Assembly (NCBI GenBank): GCA_031431125.1
Contig: JANPCX010000028.1
Location: 1 to 39,326, forward strand
Length of the DNA: 39,326 nucleotides
Direction: 5' to 3'
From: JANPCX01 sp031431125
Lineage (GTDB): Bacteria; Pseudomonadota; Gammaproteobacteria; Burkholderiales; Burkholderiaceae_C
Shown: positions 26,338-35,625 of the stretch, in pieces
How positions within the stretch are numbered: the stretch's first letter is position 1
Layout of the letters: each line of letters opens with the position of its first letter
Position numbers and translations under genes: made by a program
The notes under the pieces: generated by a model
The model's database searches: none
The model's input: the letters and a program-made list of their open reading frames with translations, nothing else
Told to the model about the DNA's origin: nothing

Positions 26338-29112
26338 ATGTCCGAAATCAGCCGACTCGCCCTGTTTGGAAAACTCAACCCGCTGCTGTTCAAGTCGCTG
26401 GAAAGCGCCACTGTGTTCTGCAAGCTGCGCGGCAACCCTTATGTCGAATTGGTGCACTGGTTGCACCAGTTGCTGCAAGAGAACGACTCCGACTTGCTGC
26501 GCATTTTTCGCCACTTCGAAATCGATGCGGCCCAACTTGCGGCCGACGTCGTGCGCAACCTTGACCGCCTGCCGCGTGGGGCCACGTCCATCAGCGACTT
26601 TTCCGACCAAATCGAAACCGCCATCGAGCGCGGTTGGGTCTATGCCACCTTGATGTTCAACGAGTCGCAAATTCGCAGCAGCTACTGGCTGTCGGGCATG
26701 TTGCGCACGCGGGCTTTGGCCAACGAGCTGCGCAGCATTTCTAAAGAGTTTGAAAAAATCTCCGAGCCTGCGCTGAGCGATGCGTTTCCCAAGTTGCTGC
26801 CCAACTCGCCTGAGGCCAAGCTGCAAGCCGCGGACGGCACCGGCTTGGAAGGCGCGCCCGGCGACGCCAGCAACGCCATGGGCCCGGGCGCTGGTCGCCA
26901 AGATGCGTTGAAGAAATACACCGTCGATTGGACCGAGCGGGCCCGCCAAGGCGAGCTCGACCCGGTGACGGGCCGCGACGAAGAGGTGCGCCAGATGATC
27001 GACATCTTGATGCGCCGCCGCCAGAACAACCCCATCTTGGTGGGGGAAGCGGGCGTTGGGAAAACCGCCGTTGTTGAGGGGCTCGCTCTGCGTATTGCTG
27101 CCGACGACGTGCCGCCCGCCATCCGTGGCGTGCAACTGCGCATGATGGACGTGGGCCTATTGCAAGCTGGTGCCAGCATGAAGGGTGAGTTTGAAAACCG
27201 CCTGCGTTCGCTGCTGGACGAAGTGCAGGCCAGTACCACGCCCATCATTTTGTTCATCGACGAAGTGCACACCTTGATCGGCGCAGGCGGCCAGGCGGGT
27301 ACTGGCGACGCCGCCAACTTGCTCAAACCCGCCTTGGCACGCGGCGTGCTGCGCACCATCGGCGCCACCACCTGGGCCGAGTACAAGAAATACATTGAGA
27401 AAGACCCCGCACTGACCCGCCGCTTTCAGCTTGTTCAAATTCATGAACCCGATGAAGCCAAGGCCGTCAACATGCTGCGTGGTGTGGCAGCCAAACTTGA
27501 AGGCCACCACAAGGTGCGCATTGGCGACGATGCCGTTGCTGCTGCCGTGACCTTGTCCCACCGCTACATTCCTTCACGTCAACTGCCCGACAAAGCGGTG
27601 AGCCTCTTGGACACGGCATGCTCGCGCGTCGCCATGGCTCTGCACGCCACGCCCGCGCGCTTGGAAGATGTGGTGCGGCGTTTGGAAGCCTTGAAAATCG
27701 AACTTGACGTGGTGCAGCGTGAGTCTGCGCTGGGCGTTGAACACGTCAAACGACTGGAAGAACTGAACGCCCTCATTGGCCGCTCTGAACAAGAACGCGA
27801 GGCCTTGGCCGAACGTTTTGAGCGCGAGAGTGAGGTGGTGCAGCGCATCGTCACCGCTGAAGGTGCATTGGTCGCTGCGGCGCAGGTGGCTGCTGCCAAA
27901 GCGGCGGCCGCTGAATCTGCCGCGAAAGAAGCTGCTGCAAAAGGCATGACGCCAAGCGACGCGGCAGTGCAGACGGAACCGGTGCCCGCCATGGCGCTGC
28001 CCACAGCGACCGATGCCCCTGCATCCACACCAACGCTGACCGAACTGTCTGACATGCGCCGCGAGCTGGCCGCGATGCAAGGCGACGACCCGCTGTTGCA
28101 GCCTGTGGTGGATGCGAGCGTCGTGGCCTCGGTGGTGGCCGAGTGGACCGGCATTCCGGTGGGCCGCATGGTGCGTGACGAAGTGCAGTCTGTGCTGAAG
28201 CTGGCCGACACGCTGGAGAAGCGCGTGATTGGCCAACGCCACGGTCTGGACGCCATTGCGCGGCGCATCCAAACAGCGCGCGCCCAACTCGACAACCCCG
28301 GTAAGCCCATCGGTGTTTTCTTGTTGGCTGGTCCCTCGGGCGTGGGCAAAACCGAAACCGCTTTGGCCTTGGCCGAGTCGCTTTATGGCGGCGAACAAAA
28401 CCTCATCACCATCAACATGAGCGAGTTCCAAGAGGCCCACACCGTGTCCACGCTCAAAGGTTCACCACCCGGGTATGTGGGTTATGGCGAAGGTGGTGTG
28501 CTCACGGAGGCGGTGCGTCGCCGCCCATACAGCGTGGTGCTGCTCGACGAGATTGAAAAAGCGCATTCCGATGTGCATGAGATTTTTTTCCAGGTATTTG
28601 ACAAAGGTTGGATGGAGGACGGTGAAGGCCGCTACATCGACTTTAAAAACACCGTCATCATTCTCACGTCCAACGTGGGCTCGGAGTTGATTGCTGGCCT
28701 GTGCCGCGACCCCGACCTGGTACCGCCGCCCGACGCCTTGGCCAAAGCCGTGCGCCAGCCCTTGCTCGAAAAATTCCCGGCGGCCTTGCTGGGCCGCTTG
28801 GTGGTGGTGCCGTACTTCCCGATCTCGGACGCGATGCTGGACCAGATCATTCGCTTGCAAATGAAGCGCATCCAAACCCGCATCCACGACCGCCATGGCA
28901 CGGCCTTTACTTTCGACGAATCGGCGGTGGCCTTGATCCGCAACCGCTGCAGCGAGGTGGAGTCGGGCGCCCGCATGGTCGACGGCATCCTCACGCAAAA
29001 CCTGCTGCCGCGTTTGGCGACGCAGTTCTTGCAGTGCTCGGTCGAGTCCCAATCGATTCAGAAAATCCAGGTCAGCGCGGCTGACAACGATTTCGTCATC
29101 GTCTACGAATGA
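26338..29112 (+). CDS. clpV: TssH (ClpV), AAA+ ATPase recycling the T6SS sheath
   Basis: A 924-residue ClpV/ClpB-family ATPase. The N-terminal domain (1-150, LFGKLNPLLFKSLESATVFCKLRGNPYVELVHWLHQLLQ) is the T6SS type that binds TssC. The first AAA+ module has Walker A GEAGVGKTAV (about 235-244) and Walker B ILFIDEVH; the second has GPSGVGKTETAL (about 664) and VVLLDEIEKAH. The middle domain is followed by an Ala-rich insertion (AAQVAAAKAAAAESAAKEAAAK) longer than usual. It disassembles contracted sheaths for reuse. It lies 49 bp after tssG and ends the tagJ-tssEFGH block. Confidence 0.97.
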   Translation: MSEISRLALFGKLNPLLFKSLESATVFCKLRGNPYVELVHWLHQLLQENDSDLLRIFRHFEIDAAQLAADVVRNLDRLPRGATSISDFSDQIETAIERGWVYATLMFNESQIRSSYWLSGMLRTRALANELRSISKEFEKISEPALSDAFPKLLPNSPEAKLQAADGTGLEGAPGDASNAMGPGAGRQDALKKYTVDWTERARQGELDPVTGRDEEVRQMIDILMRRRQNNPILVGEAGVGKTAVVEGLALRIAADDVPPAIRGVQLRMMDVGLLQAGASMKGEFENRLRSLLDEVQASTTPIILFIDEVHTLIGAGGQAGTGDAANLLKPALARGVLRTIGATTWAEYKKYIEKDPALTRRFQLVQIHEPDEAKAVNMLRGVAAKLEGHHKVRIGDDAVAAAVTLSHRYIPSRQLPDKAVSLLDTACSRVAMALHATPARLEDVVRRLEALKIELDVVQRESALGVEHVKRLEELNALIGRSEQEREALAERFERESEVVQRIVTAEGALVAAAQVAAAKAAAAESAAKEAAAKGMTPSDAAVQTEPVPAMALPTATDAPASTPTLTELSDMRRELAAMQGDDPLLQPVVDASVVASVVAEWTGIPVGRMVRDEVQSVLKLADTLEKRVIGQRHGLDAIARRIQTARAQLDNPGKPIGVFLLAGPSGVGKTETALALAESLYGGEQNLITINMSEFQEAHTVSTLKGSPPGYVGYGEGGVLTEAVRRRPYSVVLLDEIEKAHSDVHEIFFQVFDKGWMEDGEGRYIDFKNTVIILTSNVGSELIAGLCRDPDLVPPPDALAKAVRQPLLEKFPAALLGRLVVVPYFPISDAMLDQIIRLQMKRIQTRIHDRHGTAFTFDESAVALIRNRCSEVESGARMVDGILTQNLLPRLATQFLQCSVESQSIQKIQVSAADNDFVIVYE

Positions 29113-29140
29113 CCTGATTCACCTCTGTGCGAGGCGCACC

Positions 29141-31423
29141 ATGTATTTTTTGACACCCACTCTTTCATCGTTGCCAGGCCCAACAACCGCGGGTCGCACG
29201 TGGCGCTGGGTGTGGTCGAAACAGTGGCTCGTATTTGCACTGGCCGTCAGCCTTGTGTCGCTGTGTGACCTTGCACTTGCTTTCGAACTGAAAGGACTGA
29301 GTAAGGCCCAGGATGCTTACAGCAAGGGCCAGGACGCCGTGTCCGCAGGCCAAGATGCCAAAGACGCCGCCGATAAAGGCCAGCAAATGTGGGACAACAG
29401 GGGCAACCTGATTCCCGGCTCAACTACCGTGCGATCGGCGGCACCGAGTGGGCCTGCGTCTTTGACGCGCGACGAAGGCGGCCCCAACCGCTTGATTGCT
29501 GTTTTGGGCGAAGGTTTGGTGGGACCCGCGCGCGGCGGGCGGGCGGTGGTTGGGCTGCTGGATCGTGGTGTTTATTTCGTGCAACGACAGAGCGCATTTT
29601 TTGCACCGTCGCAAGGACAAGTCTTGTTGGCACCGCGAAACGACACGTCCACGCTGACCTTGGAGTTGCCAACCAACCCTGTTGGAACGGTGTTCGATCT
29701 CAGCGCAGGCCGCTCCTCCGCAGCAGGGCGTGGCGTGCGCATCTATGCCCTGTCCGTTCATGCTGACTTGCCTCAACGCCGTGACCGACGTGCGCTGGAT
29801 GCGATTGAGCAACACGCCTTGCAACGTGCCAGCTCGGTTCAGATGGAGTGGCCACGCCATCCACAGGATATTTTGGAACCTGTGGGTGGGAAGCTCTTGG
29901 TTCATGCGACGGATGCGGGGGTTGCCTTCCCATCCGGATTTGGTGTGGATGGCAAGCTCTTCACCAAAGACGATCCCATGGTCAGTATGCCCAGGGGCTA
30001 CACCGTTGTGACGCTCGATCCCCGCGGTTTTGCGTTTGACCGCAGCCGCGAAGTGGTGATGCCATTTCATGCCGTGATGCCCACTTCCAACATCGACCTG
30101 TCACGTTTGAGTTATGCCGATGCATTTCAAGCGTTTTGCAGTCTCATGAGTGAGCGTTACCCCTATCGCGATACTCGAAACGTGGACTGGCTGGCGACCC
30201 ATGCCGAGTTCGCCTCTGCAGTGGGCCAAGCCGGGAGCAGCAAGGACGCGACGGCCTATGCCCGGGTCTATGCGGACATTGGCCAGCGCTTGCGTGATGG
30301 GCAGTATCTTGTGCGTTTGGGCGATGGCGCCGATGTACGCAGTGCGCAGCGCCAAGACCGAGGGTTGGCGGCTCAGCGCCAGTGGCGTGGTGACTTTTCT
30401 GTGTCCATGCCGCGGCTGTGGTTGAGCCCAGAAGGGCGGGGTTGGGTGACGGATGTGGCCCCGAATTCACCGGCTTCTTTGGCGGGCTTGCGTCCTGGTG
30501 CCGAGGTATTGGAGGTGGATGGTGAAACCGTCGCTCGCCACACCGAACGGTACTCGTCGCTGTCCACCCGTGGTACCGAGGTTGGTCGGCGACTGGACGC
30601 GCTGACGCTTTCCCTGTCGGGCAAAGACGGCTTGCGTTTGTTGGTCCGCCAAGACGGTCGCGATCAGAACCTGGAGTTACGCCGCGCTACGGAGGCCATC
30701 GCGACGCCAGACCCCGCGGCAGCGATCGACAGTTTGGCGGCATTCCAATTGCGCTCTGCCAAGGGCAATGACTTTGGCTACATTGGTTTCAATTCTTTCG
30801 CGGATGCCAGCAACAAATTGGACACCTGGGAGCAGGCCTTGGCGAGTTTGACCAAGGCCAGAATTCCTGGTCTGGTGGTCGACCTGCGTGGCAATGGAGG
30901 GCGCAGTTACCAACTTGTGGCCCATTTGTTGGCGTCATTTTTCTCTTACGACACGCCCCTTCGCCCGCAAGCCTATGCACAGCGGCAGCTTGATCCAGCA
31001 TCCAAGGTCTGGCGTACCCGCGGGGGCTTGGGACTGCCACCGCAGCTGCCGCTGTACGGACAAGACGACGCCCGATATGCAGGGCGCCTTGTGCTGCTAA
31101 CAGACCGAGACTGCAGTGGCCCTTGCGAAGTTTTTACTGCTTGGCTGCAACGTGCCGGACGAGCCCATGTGGTCAGCACCGACAACACCGCCGGCACCGT
31201 TGGGCACAACACGCGCATCGTTTTGCCAGGCGGTGTCAGTGTCGAGGTACCTATGGTGTCTGAACTGATGGCCTCGGGCGAAAGTTATGTGGATGGAAAG
31301 GGAATAGAACCCAATCTGCGTGTGCCGGTGGACCGCGACTTTGTCAGCCGACTCATCGGTCGCGGTGACCCGGTGTTGGACGCGGCGGTTCAGTGGCTGG
31401 ATACCCACGTGACAGCACGGTAG
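29141..31423 (+). CDS. Exported PDZ/S41-protease-like protein
   Basis: A 760-residue protein starting 28 bp after clpV with GAGG upstream of the ATG. A hydrophobic signal (about 29-48) has an unusually long N-region. A short repeat of AQDAxSxG type (about 54-80) follows, then an unknown middle domain, a PDZ domain (about 425-515, GWVTDVAPNSPASLAGLRPGAEVLEVDG) and a tail-protease-like S41 domain (about 545-750; GLVVDLRGNGGRSY, GKGIEPNLRVPV). The expected Ser motif reads DRDCSGPCE (Ser659), with Ser one place earlier than in many S41 enzymes. The Lys of CtpA types is absent (TAGTVGHN, His689), so it is S41B-like or inactive. A role in T6SS is suggested only by position. Confidence 0.8.
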   Translation: MYFLTPTLSSLPGPTTAGRTWRWVWSKQWLVFALAVSLVSLCDLALAFELKGLSKAQDAYSKGQDAVSAGQDAKDAADKGQQMWDNRGNLIPGSTTVRSAAPSGPASLTRDEGGPNRLIAVLGEGLVGPARGGRAVVGLLDRGVYFVQRQSAFFAPSQGQVLLAPRNDTSTLTLELPTNPVGTVFDLSAGRSSAAGRGVRIYALSVHADLPQRRDRRALDAIEQHALQRASSVQMEWPRHPQDILEPVGGKLLVHATDAGVAFPSGFGVDGKLFTKDDPMVSMPRGYTVVTLDPRGFAFDRSREVVMPFHAVMPTSNIDLSRLSYADAFQAFCSLMSERYPYRDTRNVDWLATHAEFASAVGQAGSSKDATAYARVYADIGQRLRDGQYLVRLGDGADVRSAQRQDRGLAAQRQWRGDFSVSMPRLWLSPEGRGWVTDVAPNSPASLAGLRPGAEVLEVDGETVARHTERYSSLSTRGTEVGRRLDALTLSLSGKDGLRLLVRQDGRDQNLELRRATEAIATPDPAAAIDSLAAFQLRSAKGNDFGYIGFNSFADASNKLDTWEQALASLTKARIPGLVVDLRGNGGRSYQLVAHLLASFFSYDTPLRPQAYAQRQLDPASKVWRTRGGLGLPPQLPLYGQDDARYAGRLVLLTDRDCSGPCEVFTAWLQRAGRAHVVSTDNTAGTVGHNTRIVLPGGVSVEVPMVSELMASGESYVDGKGIEPNLRVPVDRDFVSRLIGRGDPVLDAAVQWLDTHVTAR

Positions 31424-31466
31424 GGCTTCAGACGCCATCCGACAGGGCCACTCCTGGGATGGGGAA

Positions 31467-31491
31467 CCTGCTCAAGCAGGGGCAGTTTTTT
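31467..31491 (+). terminator. Possible terminator after the S41-like gene
   Basis: A short stem (CCTGC/GCAGG, 31467-31471 with 31476-31480, loop TCAA) followed five bases later by six T (31486-31491), 44 bp after the stop codon and between convergent genes. The stem is short, so the call is tentative. Confidence 0.4.
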
Positions 31492-31516
31492 GAGGCAGTA
31501 ACGCGGGAGCCCGGGC

Positions 31517-32389
31517 TCACTGCTCAACCGCAGTCCACCGCCCGTTCACCCGCTCCAGGGCTTGCTGCGTTGTGGTGGTCAGTCCCTCTTCGTCCAGCTT
31601 CAATCCCAGCAAGCGCAAGCCAACAGGTGGCATCTGGGAGAACCAAGGTGCGACAGTCTTGGCTCTCCAAGACAGGGCAGCCATGTACCGCTTGCTGTTG
31701 GTTTCTGAGGTTTTCTGGACGGCGTAGGCCCGCACTGACTTAAGCTCCCAACCTTGCGCAACGCACAGCTTTCCGTTTCGTCTCCACATATTGAGTGCAG
31801 GCAGCGTTTGATATTGAATCAACGTCGAGTCTGACACCTCGTCTGGCACCACCTCGACACCTGGCGCGTACAGACCGGCCAACACCAGGCCATCGAGCCA
31901 CTCCCGTGTGCTTGTGTCGGTGGGTTGTACTTGAATGTGGTGCCTGTGATAGGGCAGGTTCTTCATGCAAAGCAGATCTGAACTGGGTTCGGCGATTTGC
32001 GCACCCGCAGAGCGCAGGGCCTTGAACACCTCTTCGCTGTTGGGTGGCGGGGCTGCGGCCTGCCAAATGACCGCAGCCAGCGAAGCGACGAGCAGACAGC
32101 ACAAGGCCGCACCTGGTGCGAGCCACCGAAGGTGCCTGGGAATGTGCACGGTCGGTCGGCCCAGCTCCTGCGGTCGCCCAGAATCCGCTGCGGGAACCAT
32201 ACCGTGCCGGATTCCGTTGCCGTTGGTGGCGACACTCGATTGCGGCATTGGCAAACCGCAATGGTCGCAAAAGCGGTGGTCACTCAGGTTGAATGTGCCG
32301 CAGTGGGTGCAAAATCGACCCGACTGACGTTCTGGCTCTTCAGTTTGGCAATTGGCCGGGCCAGGATTCACCTCAGAGACTTCCCGCAT
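31517..32389 (-). CDS. Zinc-ribbon membrane protein of unknown function (third of three)
   Basis: A 290-residue protein with an N-terminal zinc ribbon (FCTHCGTFNLSDHRFCDHCG, two CxxC pairs), a Ser/Gly-rich linker, one transmembrane helix (WLAPGAALCCLLVASLAAVIW) and a C-terminal soluble domain of about 170 residues. The C-terminal domain has MKNLPYHRHHIQVQP, LDGLVLAGLYAPG and QTLPALNMWRR; I do not recognise it. Topology predicts the zinc ribbon in the cytosol and the domain in the periplasm. The start ATG 32387-32389 overlaps the preceding gene by 22 bp. Zinc ribbons of this kind often mediate protein contacts rather than catalysis. Confidence 0.8.
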   Translation of the reverse strand: MREVSEVNPGPANCQTEEPERQSGRFCTHCGTFNLSDHRFCDHCGLPMPQSSVATNGNGIRHGMVPAADSGRPQELGRPTVHIPRHLRWLAPGAALCCLLVASLAAVIWQAAAPPPNSEEVFKALRSAGAQIAEPSSDLLCMKNLPYHRHHIQVQPTDTSTREWLDGLVLAGLYAPGVEVVPDEVSDSTLIQYQTLPALNMWRRNGKLCVAQGWELKSVRAYAVQKTSETNSKRYMAALSWRAKTVAPWFSQMPPVGLRLLGLKLDEEGLTTTTQQALERVNGRWTAVEQ

Positions 32390-33657
32390 TCGCCGCAGTA
32401 GAAATCTGTCAACTCGGTGCTGCTACCGCACGCCGGGCAGGGGCGTTTAGTATCAGAAATACGCTGTCGTGGAACTTCAAGTTCAATGTCGACGGATTGA
32501 TGTCTGGGTTCAATGGACGCTGCCCACCAGTCAGTCGACTGGGCGGTGTCTTGCTGGCTGGTCATGCTCAAGGCGAAATCCGAAGGCGGCTGAGAAGGGC
32601 TTGTTGCCCCACCAGCACTGGCGACTGCAGGTTGCAATGGCGTGAGGGCTTGAAATGGGCGCAGGCCTTTGTGCGCTCCGGTGAGGGCAGCTTGCACAAA
32701 CTGTTGTTCAGGTTCGGTGTCCAGTCCAGTCAGAACATGTCGATACACCAAACTGATACCGCGCAGCCCGACCGAGCCAACAACGGTGCAGACAAGCGCC
32801 TTGATTGCCACAACGCCGACGTTCGCGGCGTGGGTGTAGTTTGAATCCCGTGCGCCCAAAAAATCTTCAGCCGCAAAAAGGCCCGTTGGCCATGCCCCGG
32901 GCGTACCCAGAAGCGACACAGACATGGCGTTCACGAGCCAAAACCCAAGCGCCAAAACGCCCAGCAACAGCAAACAGATTGTGGCTGTGATGGCGGCCGA
33001 AACGAGCAGCCACGCAGTCGCCGCGGGCAAACGCCTGCGGATCACAGACCAGATTTGAATGAGGCTGGTGCTGGCATCCACGCCGCACCAAATGGCTGGT
33101 GCACTCAAGGCCAGCACAAAAACCGGAAAAACAAACAACACCATGGCGGCGACCACCGTTGCCAGTGGTAGCACTGCGGCATACAGCCATGGCCCCAAGA
33201 TGGGGAGACGGCAAATCAAGAGCAGCAACGTCAATGCCAAGAGTGCCAGCAATGAACACAGAATCACGGTCAGCAGCACCATGACCATTTGCTGCGAGGC
33301 GCTGAGGGCATCACGCCAAAGAACGGACGCCGAGCGGGGCGGGCGAAGCGCCATGTCGTCAATTGTCATGATTCCAACCGCGTTACCACCCCAAATCAGC
33401 ACGATCACACTAAGCGCTGACAGCAGCAGCATCTGCGGTGCCCAACCCTGCTGTGTCAACAAAAAACCAGCCCAAACCCAAAGAGCCCATGCCACCAGCC
33501 AGGTGACACCAGACAGCAGCAACCCGCGGCCATGGTGTAGGGCGTCGAGGCTGTCGAACAAATGCGCTGATTCTCTAAATGACTTGGGAAGCATGAAAGT
33601 AGGATTGAAAAAAACCAGGGGCTCTTCGCAGGGAGTGACCAGGAACTCAGGATCCAC
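32368..33657 (-). CDS. Polytopic membrane protein with C-terminal zinc ribbon (second of three)
   Basis: A 429-residue protein with about six to seven transmembrane helices (for example WLVAWALWVWAGFLL, MVLLTVILCSLLALLALTLLLL, LLVSAAITATICLLLLGVLALGFWL) and a C-terminal cytosolic tail ending in a zinc ribbon (CPACGSSTELTDFYCGECGKSLR). The start used is GTG 33655-33657, overlapping the upstream gene by 11 bp; ATG 33592-33594 is equally plausible (408 residues), and neither has a clear ribosome binding site. The family is unknown to me. It is the central membrane component of the three-gene group. Confidence 0.78.
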   Translation of the reverse strand: MDPEFLVTPCEEPLVFFNPTFMLPKSFRESAHLFDSLDALHHGRGLLLSGVTWLVAWALWVWAGFLLTQQGWAPQMLLLSALSVIVLIWGGNAVGIMTIDDMALRPPRSASVLWRDALSASQQMVMVLLTVILCSLLALLALTLLLLICRLPILGPWLYAAVLPLATVVAAMVLFVFPVFVLALSAPAIWCGVDASTSLIQIWSVIRRRLPAATAWLLVSAAITATICLLLLGVLALGFWLVNAMSVSLLGTPGAWPTGLFAAEDFLGARDSNYTHAANVGVVAIKALVCTVVGSVGLRGISLVYRHVLTGLDTEPEQQFVQAALTGAHKGLRPFQALTPLQPAVASAGGATSPSQPPSDFALSMTSQQDTAQSTDWWAASIEPRHQSVDIELEVPRQRISDTKRPCPACGSSTELTDFYCGECGKSLR

Positions 33658-34579
33658 TGTACAGGCGTTGAAACTCCAGTTCGCGCTCTTTACGCAGGCG
33701 TTGGCACTGTGAATGCTGCTGCAGCGCGGGCTTGGCGCATTGCTGGTCTAAGCAGGCCGCTTGGCCTGACGCGCTGCCGTTGGAGCACGCGTCCCGGGGG
33801 CTGAGTGGGCCTTGGGAGATGACCAACTCGGCTGCAGGCTTGGCTGGAGCATTCGTCGTTGTGGTCGCAGCACCCTCAGTTGAACTGGAGGCAGGCGCAG
33901 GCAATGCCGGAATACTGAGCTTGGCAACTGGGGTTTTGGGCTCAACTTTAGGCGCTGGGCGTTGCACCAATAAAGGCATCACCTGTTGCGGCATGGCAGG
34001 TGGCTCGGCGGCTGGTGATGCTACCGGTATCTCAATGATTCGAGGCTGCGACAAAGCCGTTGTCTCAACGCCGGAAGAACTGCTGCTGGCAGCGACGGTC
34101 GGGGTCGTTGCGGCAACAAGTGCCGGACCACTCTTAACTTCTGATGTGCTTGGTGCCCACCCAAACCACAAGCTGGCGGCGAGCAAAACCAAAACGCCGA
34201 TCGCCGTCAGCGCACCGAGTGGTCGGATGACAAGGCGATTCGACTGGAGGGAGCCCCCAATCAAACTGTCGCTTGTCGCAGCGCTCGGATTGAGCGCCGA
34301 TGGCTCGCGGCGGGGCAAGCCAAATGGAGGCGGCAATGGCTCAACAGTCCCTGCGCTGGCTTCTGGTTTGGCCTGCCACATTAATTGTGAGGTTGGTGCC
34401 TCCATACTCGCCTGTACCGTGCTCATGTTCGATTCCGTTGTGCGCTTTTCACCATCGGCTTCCTGGGAGAGCCACGGTAACTTGTCGTTGGATGCGTGGC
34501 CTAACGGTTGTCCGCAAGCGCGACAGAATCGAGCGGGTGCTCTATTGGACGCTTGGCAGTTTGAGCAAATCTGTGTCAT
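33647..34579 (-). CDS. Zinc-ribbon single-pass membrane protein with Cys-rich C-terminus (first of three)
   Basis: A 310-residue protein. The N-terminal zinc ribbon (CSNCQASNRAPARFCRACG) is followed by a disordered linker, one transmembrane helix (about 122-142, LGALTAIGVLVLLAASLWFGW), a long Pro/Ala/Ser-rich segment and a C-terminal module with four Cys (DACSNGSASGQAACLDQQC ... SQCQRLR) suggesting periplasmic disulphides. It heads the minus-strand operon; its promoter must lie within 34580-34810. No function can be assigned. Confidence 0.8.
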   Translation of the reverse strand: MTQICSNCQASNRAPARFCRACGQPLGHASNDKLPWLSQEADGEKRTTESNMSTVQASMEAPTSQLMWQAKPEASAGTVEPLPPPFGLPRREPSALNPSAATSDSLIGGSLQSNRLVIRPLGALTAIGVLVLLAASLWFGWAPSTSEVKSGPALVAATTPTVAASSSSSGVETTALSQPRIIEIPVASPAAEPPAMPQQVMPLLVQRPAPKVEPKTPVAKLSIPALPAPASSSTEGAATTTTNAPAKPAAELVISQGPLSPRDACSNGSASGQAACLDQQCAKPALQQHSQCQRLRKERELEFQRLYSGS

Positions 34580-34810
34580 TCCTACCCTAAAAAATGCCGA
34601 AGCCCGGCAAGTACGCTGGTTTGATCACCGGAATAAACCGCCTTCAGTGCGCTGATGCGGGGGACGCAGTTCATACTTTGTAGAAGTAGCCAATTTTACT
34701 GCGTGGTCAGTTTTAGAGATCGCGACAGTGTGAGCAATTTAATGTGTTGAGTTGCAATAGGTTATTCCCAGAGATGCGAGAAGTTGGCAAGCATTGCGTG
34801 CGGCGATAAT
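34580..34810. promoter_or_regulatory. Divergent region between the zinc-ribbon operon and the cassette array
   Basis: A non-coding, AT-richer stretch that must contain the promoter of the zinc-ribbon operon and marks the left edge of the cassette array. Contiguous non-coding sequence continues to 34893 through the first attC-like site. No integron integrase, attI or tRNA was recognised. Confidence 0.35.
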
Positions 34811-34881
34811 GAATCTTCGGGATCTGCGTCCGCTCATCTTCTGCCCTGGGTGGCGCGGCACAAAAACGCTATTTGTTTGCT
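34811..34881 (+). repeat. attC-like site 1 (degenerate) at the left edge of the cassette array
   Basis: The right half GGCGCGGCACAAAAACGC-TATTTGTT (34852-34877) matches the other attC-like sites, and the preceding 40 bases resemble the region before site 3 (CATCTTTTGTCCTGGGCGGC there). The terminal core GTTTGCT departs from GTTRRRY, and no RYYYAAC partner was found, so the site is probably a decayed attC of a lost cassette. Confidence 0.5.
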
Positions 34882-34893
34882 CTCACTGCACCG

Positions 34894-35625
34894 ATGAAAC
34901 AACTCAACGCACCAGCCAGTTTCTTGGTCGCCATGATTCTTTCGTCTGCGACGGGTATTGCCGTAGCGCAGGTCGAGGCCAAGGGTTGCGATTTTGCCGA
35001 GGGTAAGCGAATCCTTTGGGGTGAGTCCTCTGTGGAGGCTCGGCAACAAGGACTGGTATCGATTCGATGTGCTGCGACGTTCGGAAATCCAGAGGCGCAG
35101 ACATACTTGGCCACGCTTTTGGCTGCCGGGGTAGGAGTGCAAAAGAATGCTGAAGAAGCCGTTCAATGGTTGCGGAAAGCGGCCGACAAGAAGTTCCCGG
35201 CTGCGATGACTCGCCTTGCCTTCGCACACTTGCACGGCGAGGGAGCACCGCTCGACAAGGTCCGAGCGCGAGAGTTGCTACATGGCGCGGCAGAGCTTGG
35301 CGACGAGCAAGCGATGGCAAATCTGGGTGCCATGTATGGGATGGGTGATGGTGTTCCGCAGAGCAATGAAGTCTCTGCAAGCTGGTACCTGCGAGCAGCC
35401 AAACTTGGAGGCGTAAGCGGTCAAGTTGGAATCGCAAACATGTACCTGCGAGGTCACGGTGTAGAGCAAAGTTTCAAGAACTGCTATCTGTGGGCTGCTT
35501 TGGCTGAGCGACAAGACTTTCCCCGAGCGACGCCTCTGGCAAGTAAGTGCGCGGAAAGTCTTTCAGTGACGGAAAGGCAAGACGTCGCGGCCCAGGTCGC
35601 TCAATGGAAACCGGAGAAGCGCTGA
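34894..35625 (+). CDS. Exported Sel1-repeat protein (cassette 1)
   Basis: A 243-residue protein starting at ATG 34894; the frame extends to a TTG at 34873 inside the attC-like site, which is unlikely. A signal peptide (FLVAMILSSATGIAVAQ) is followed by four Sel1-like repeats (AQTYLATLLAAGVGVQKNAEEAVQWLRKAA, MTRLAFAHLHGEG, MANLGAMYGMGDGV, GQVGIANMYLRGHGV). Sel1 proteins are periplasmic or outer-membrane helical scaffolds for protein contacts. The gene lies between attC-like sites, with its own attC at 35864-35947, and is the largest cassette in this array. Confidence 0.88.
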   Translation: MKQLNAPASFLVAMILSSATGIAVAQVEAKGCDFAEGKRILWGESSVEARQQGLVSIRCAATFGNPEAQTYLATLLAAGVGVQKNAEEAVQWLRKAADKKFPAAMTRLAFAHLHGEGAPLDKVRARELLHGAAELGDEQAMANLGAMYGMGDGVPQSNEVSASWYLRAAKLGGVSGQVGIANMYLRGHGVEQSFKNCYLWAALAERQDFPRATPLASKCAESLSVTERQDVAAQVAQWKPEKR

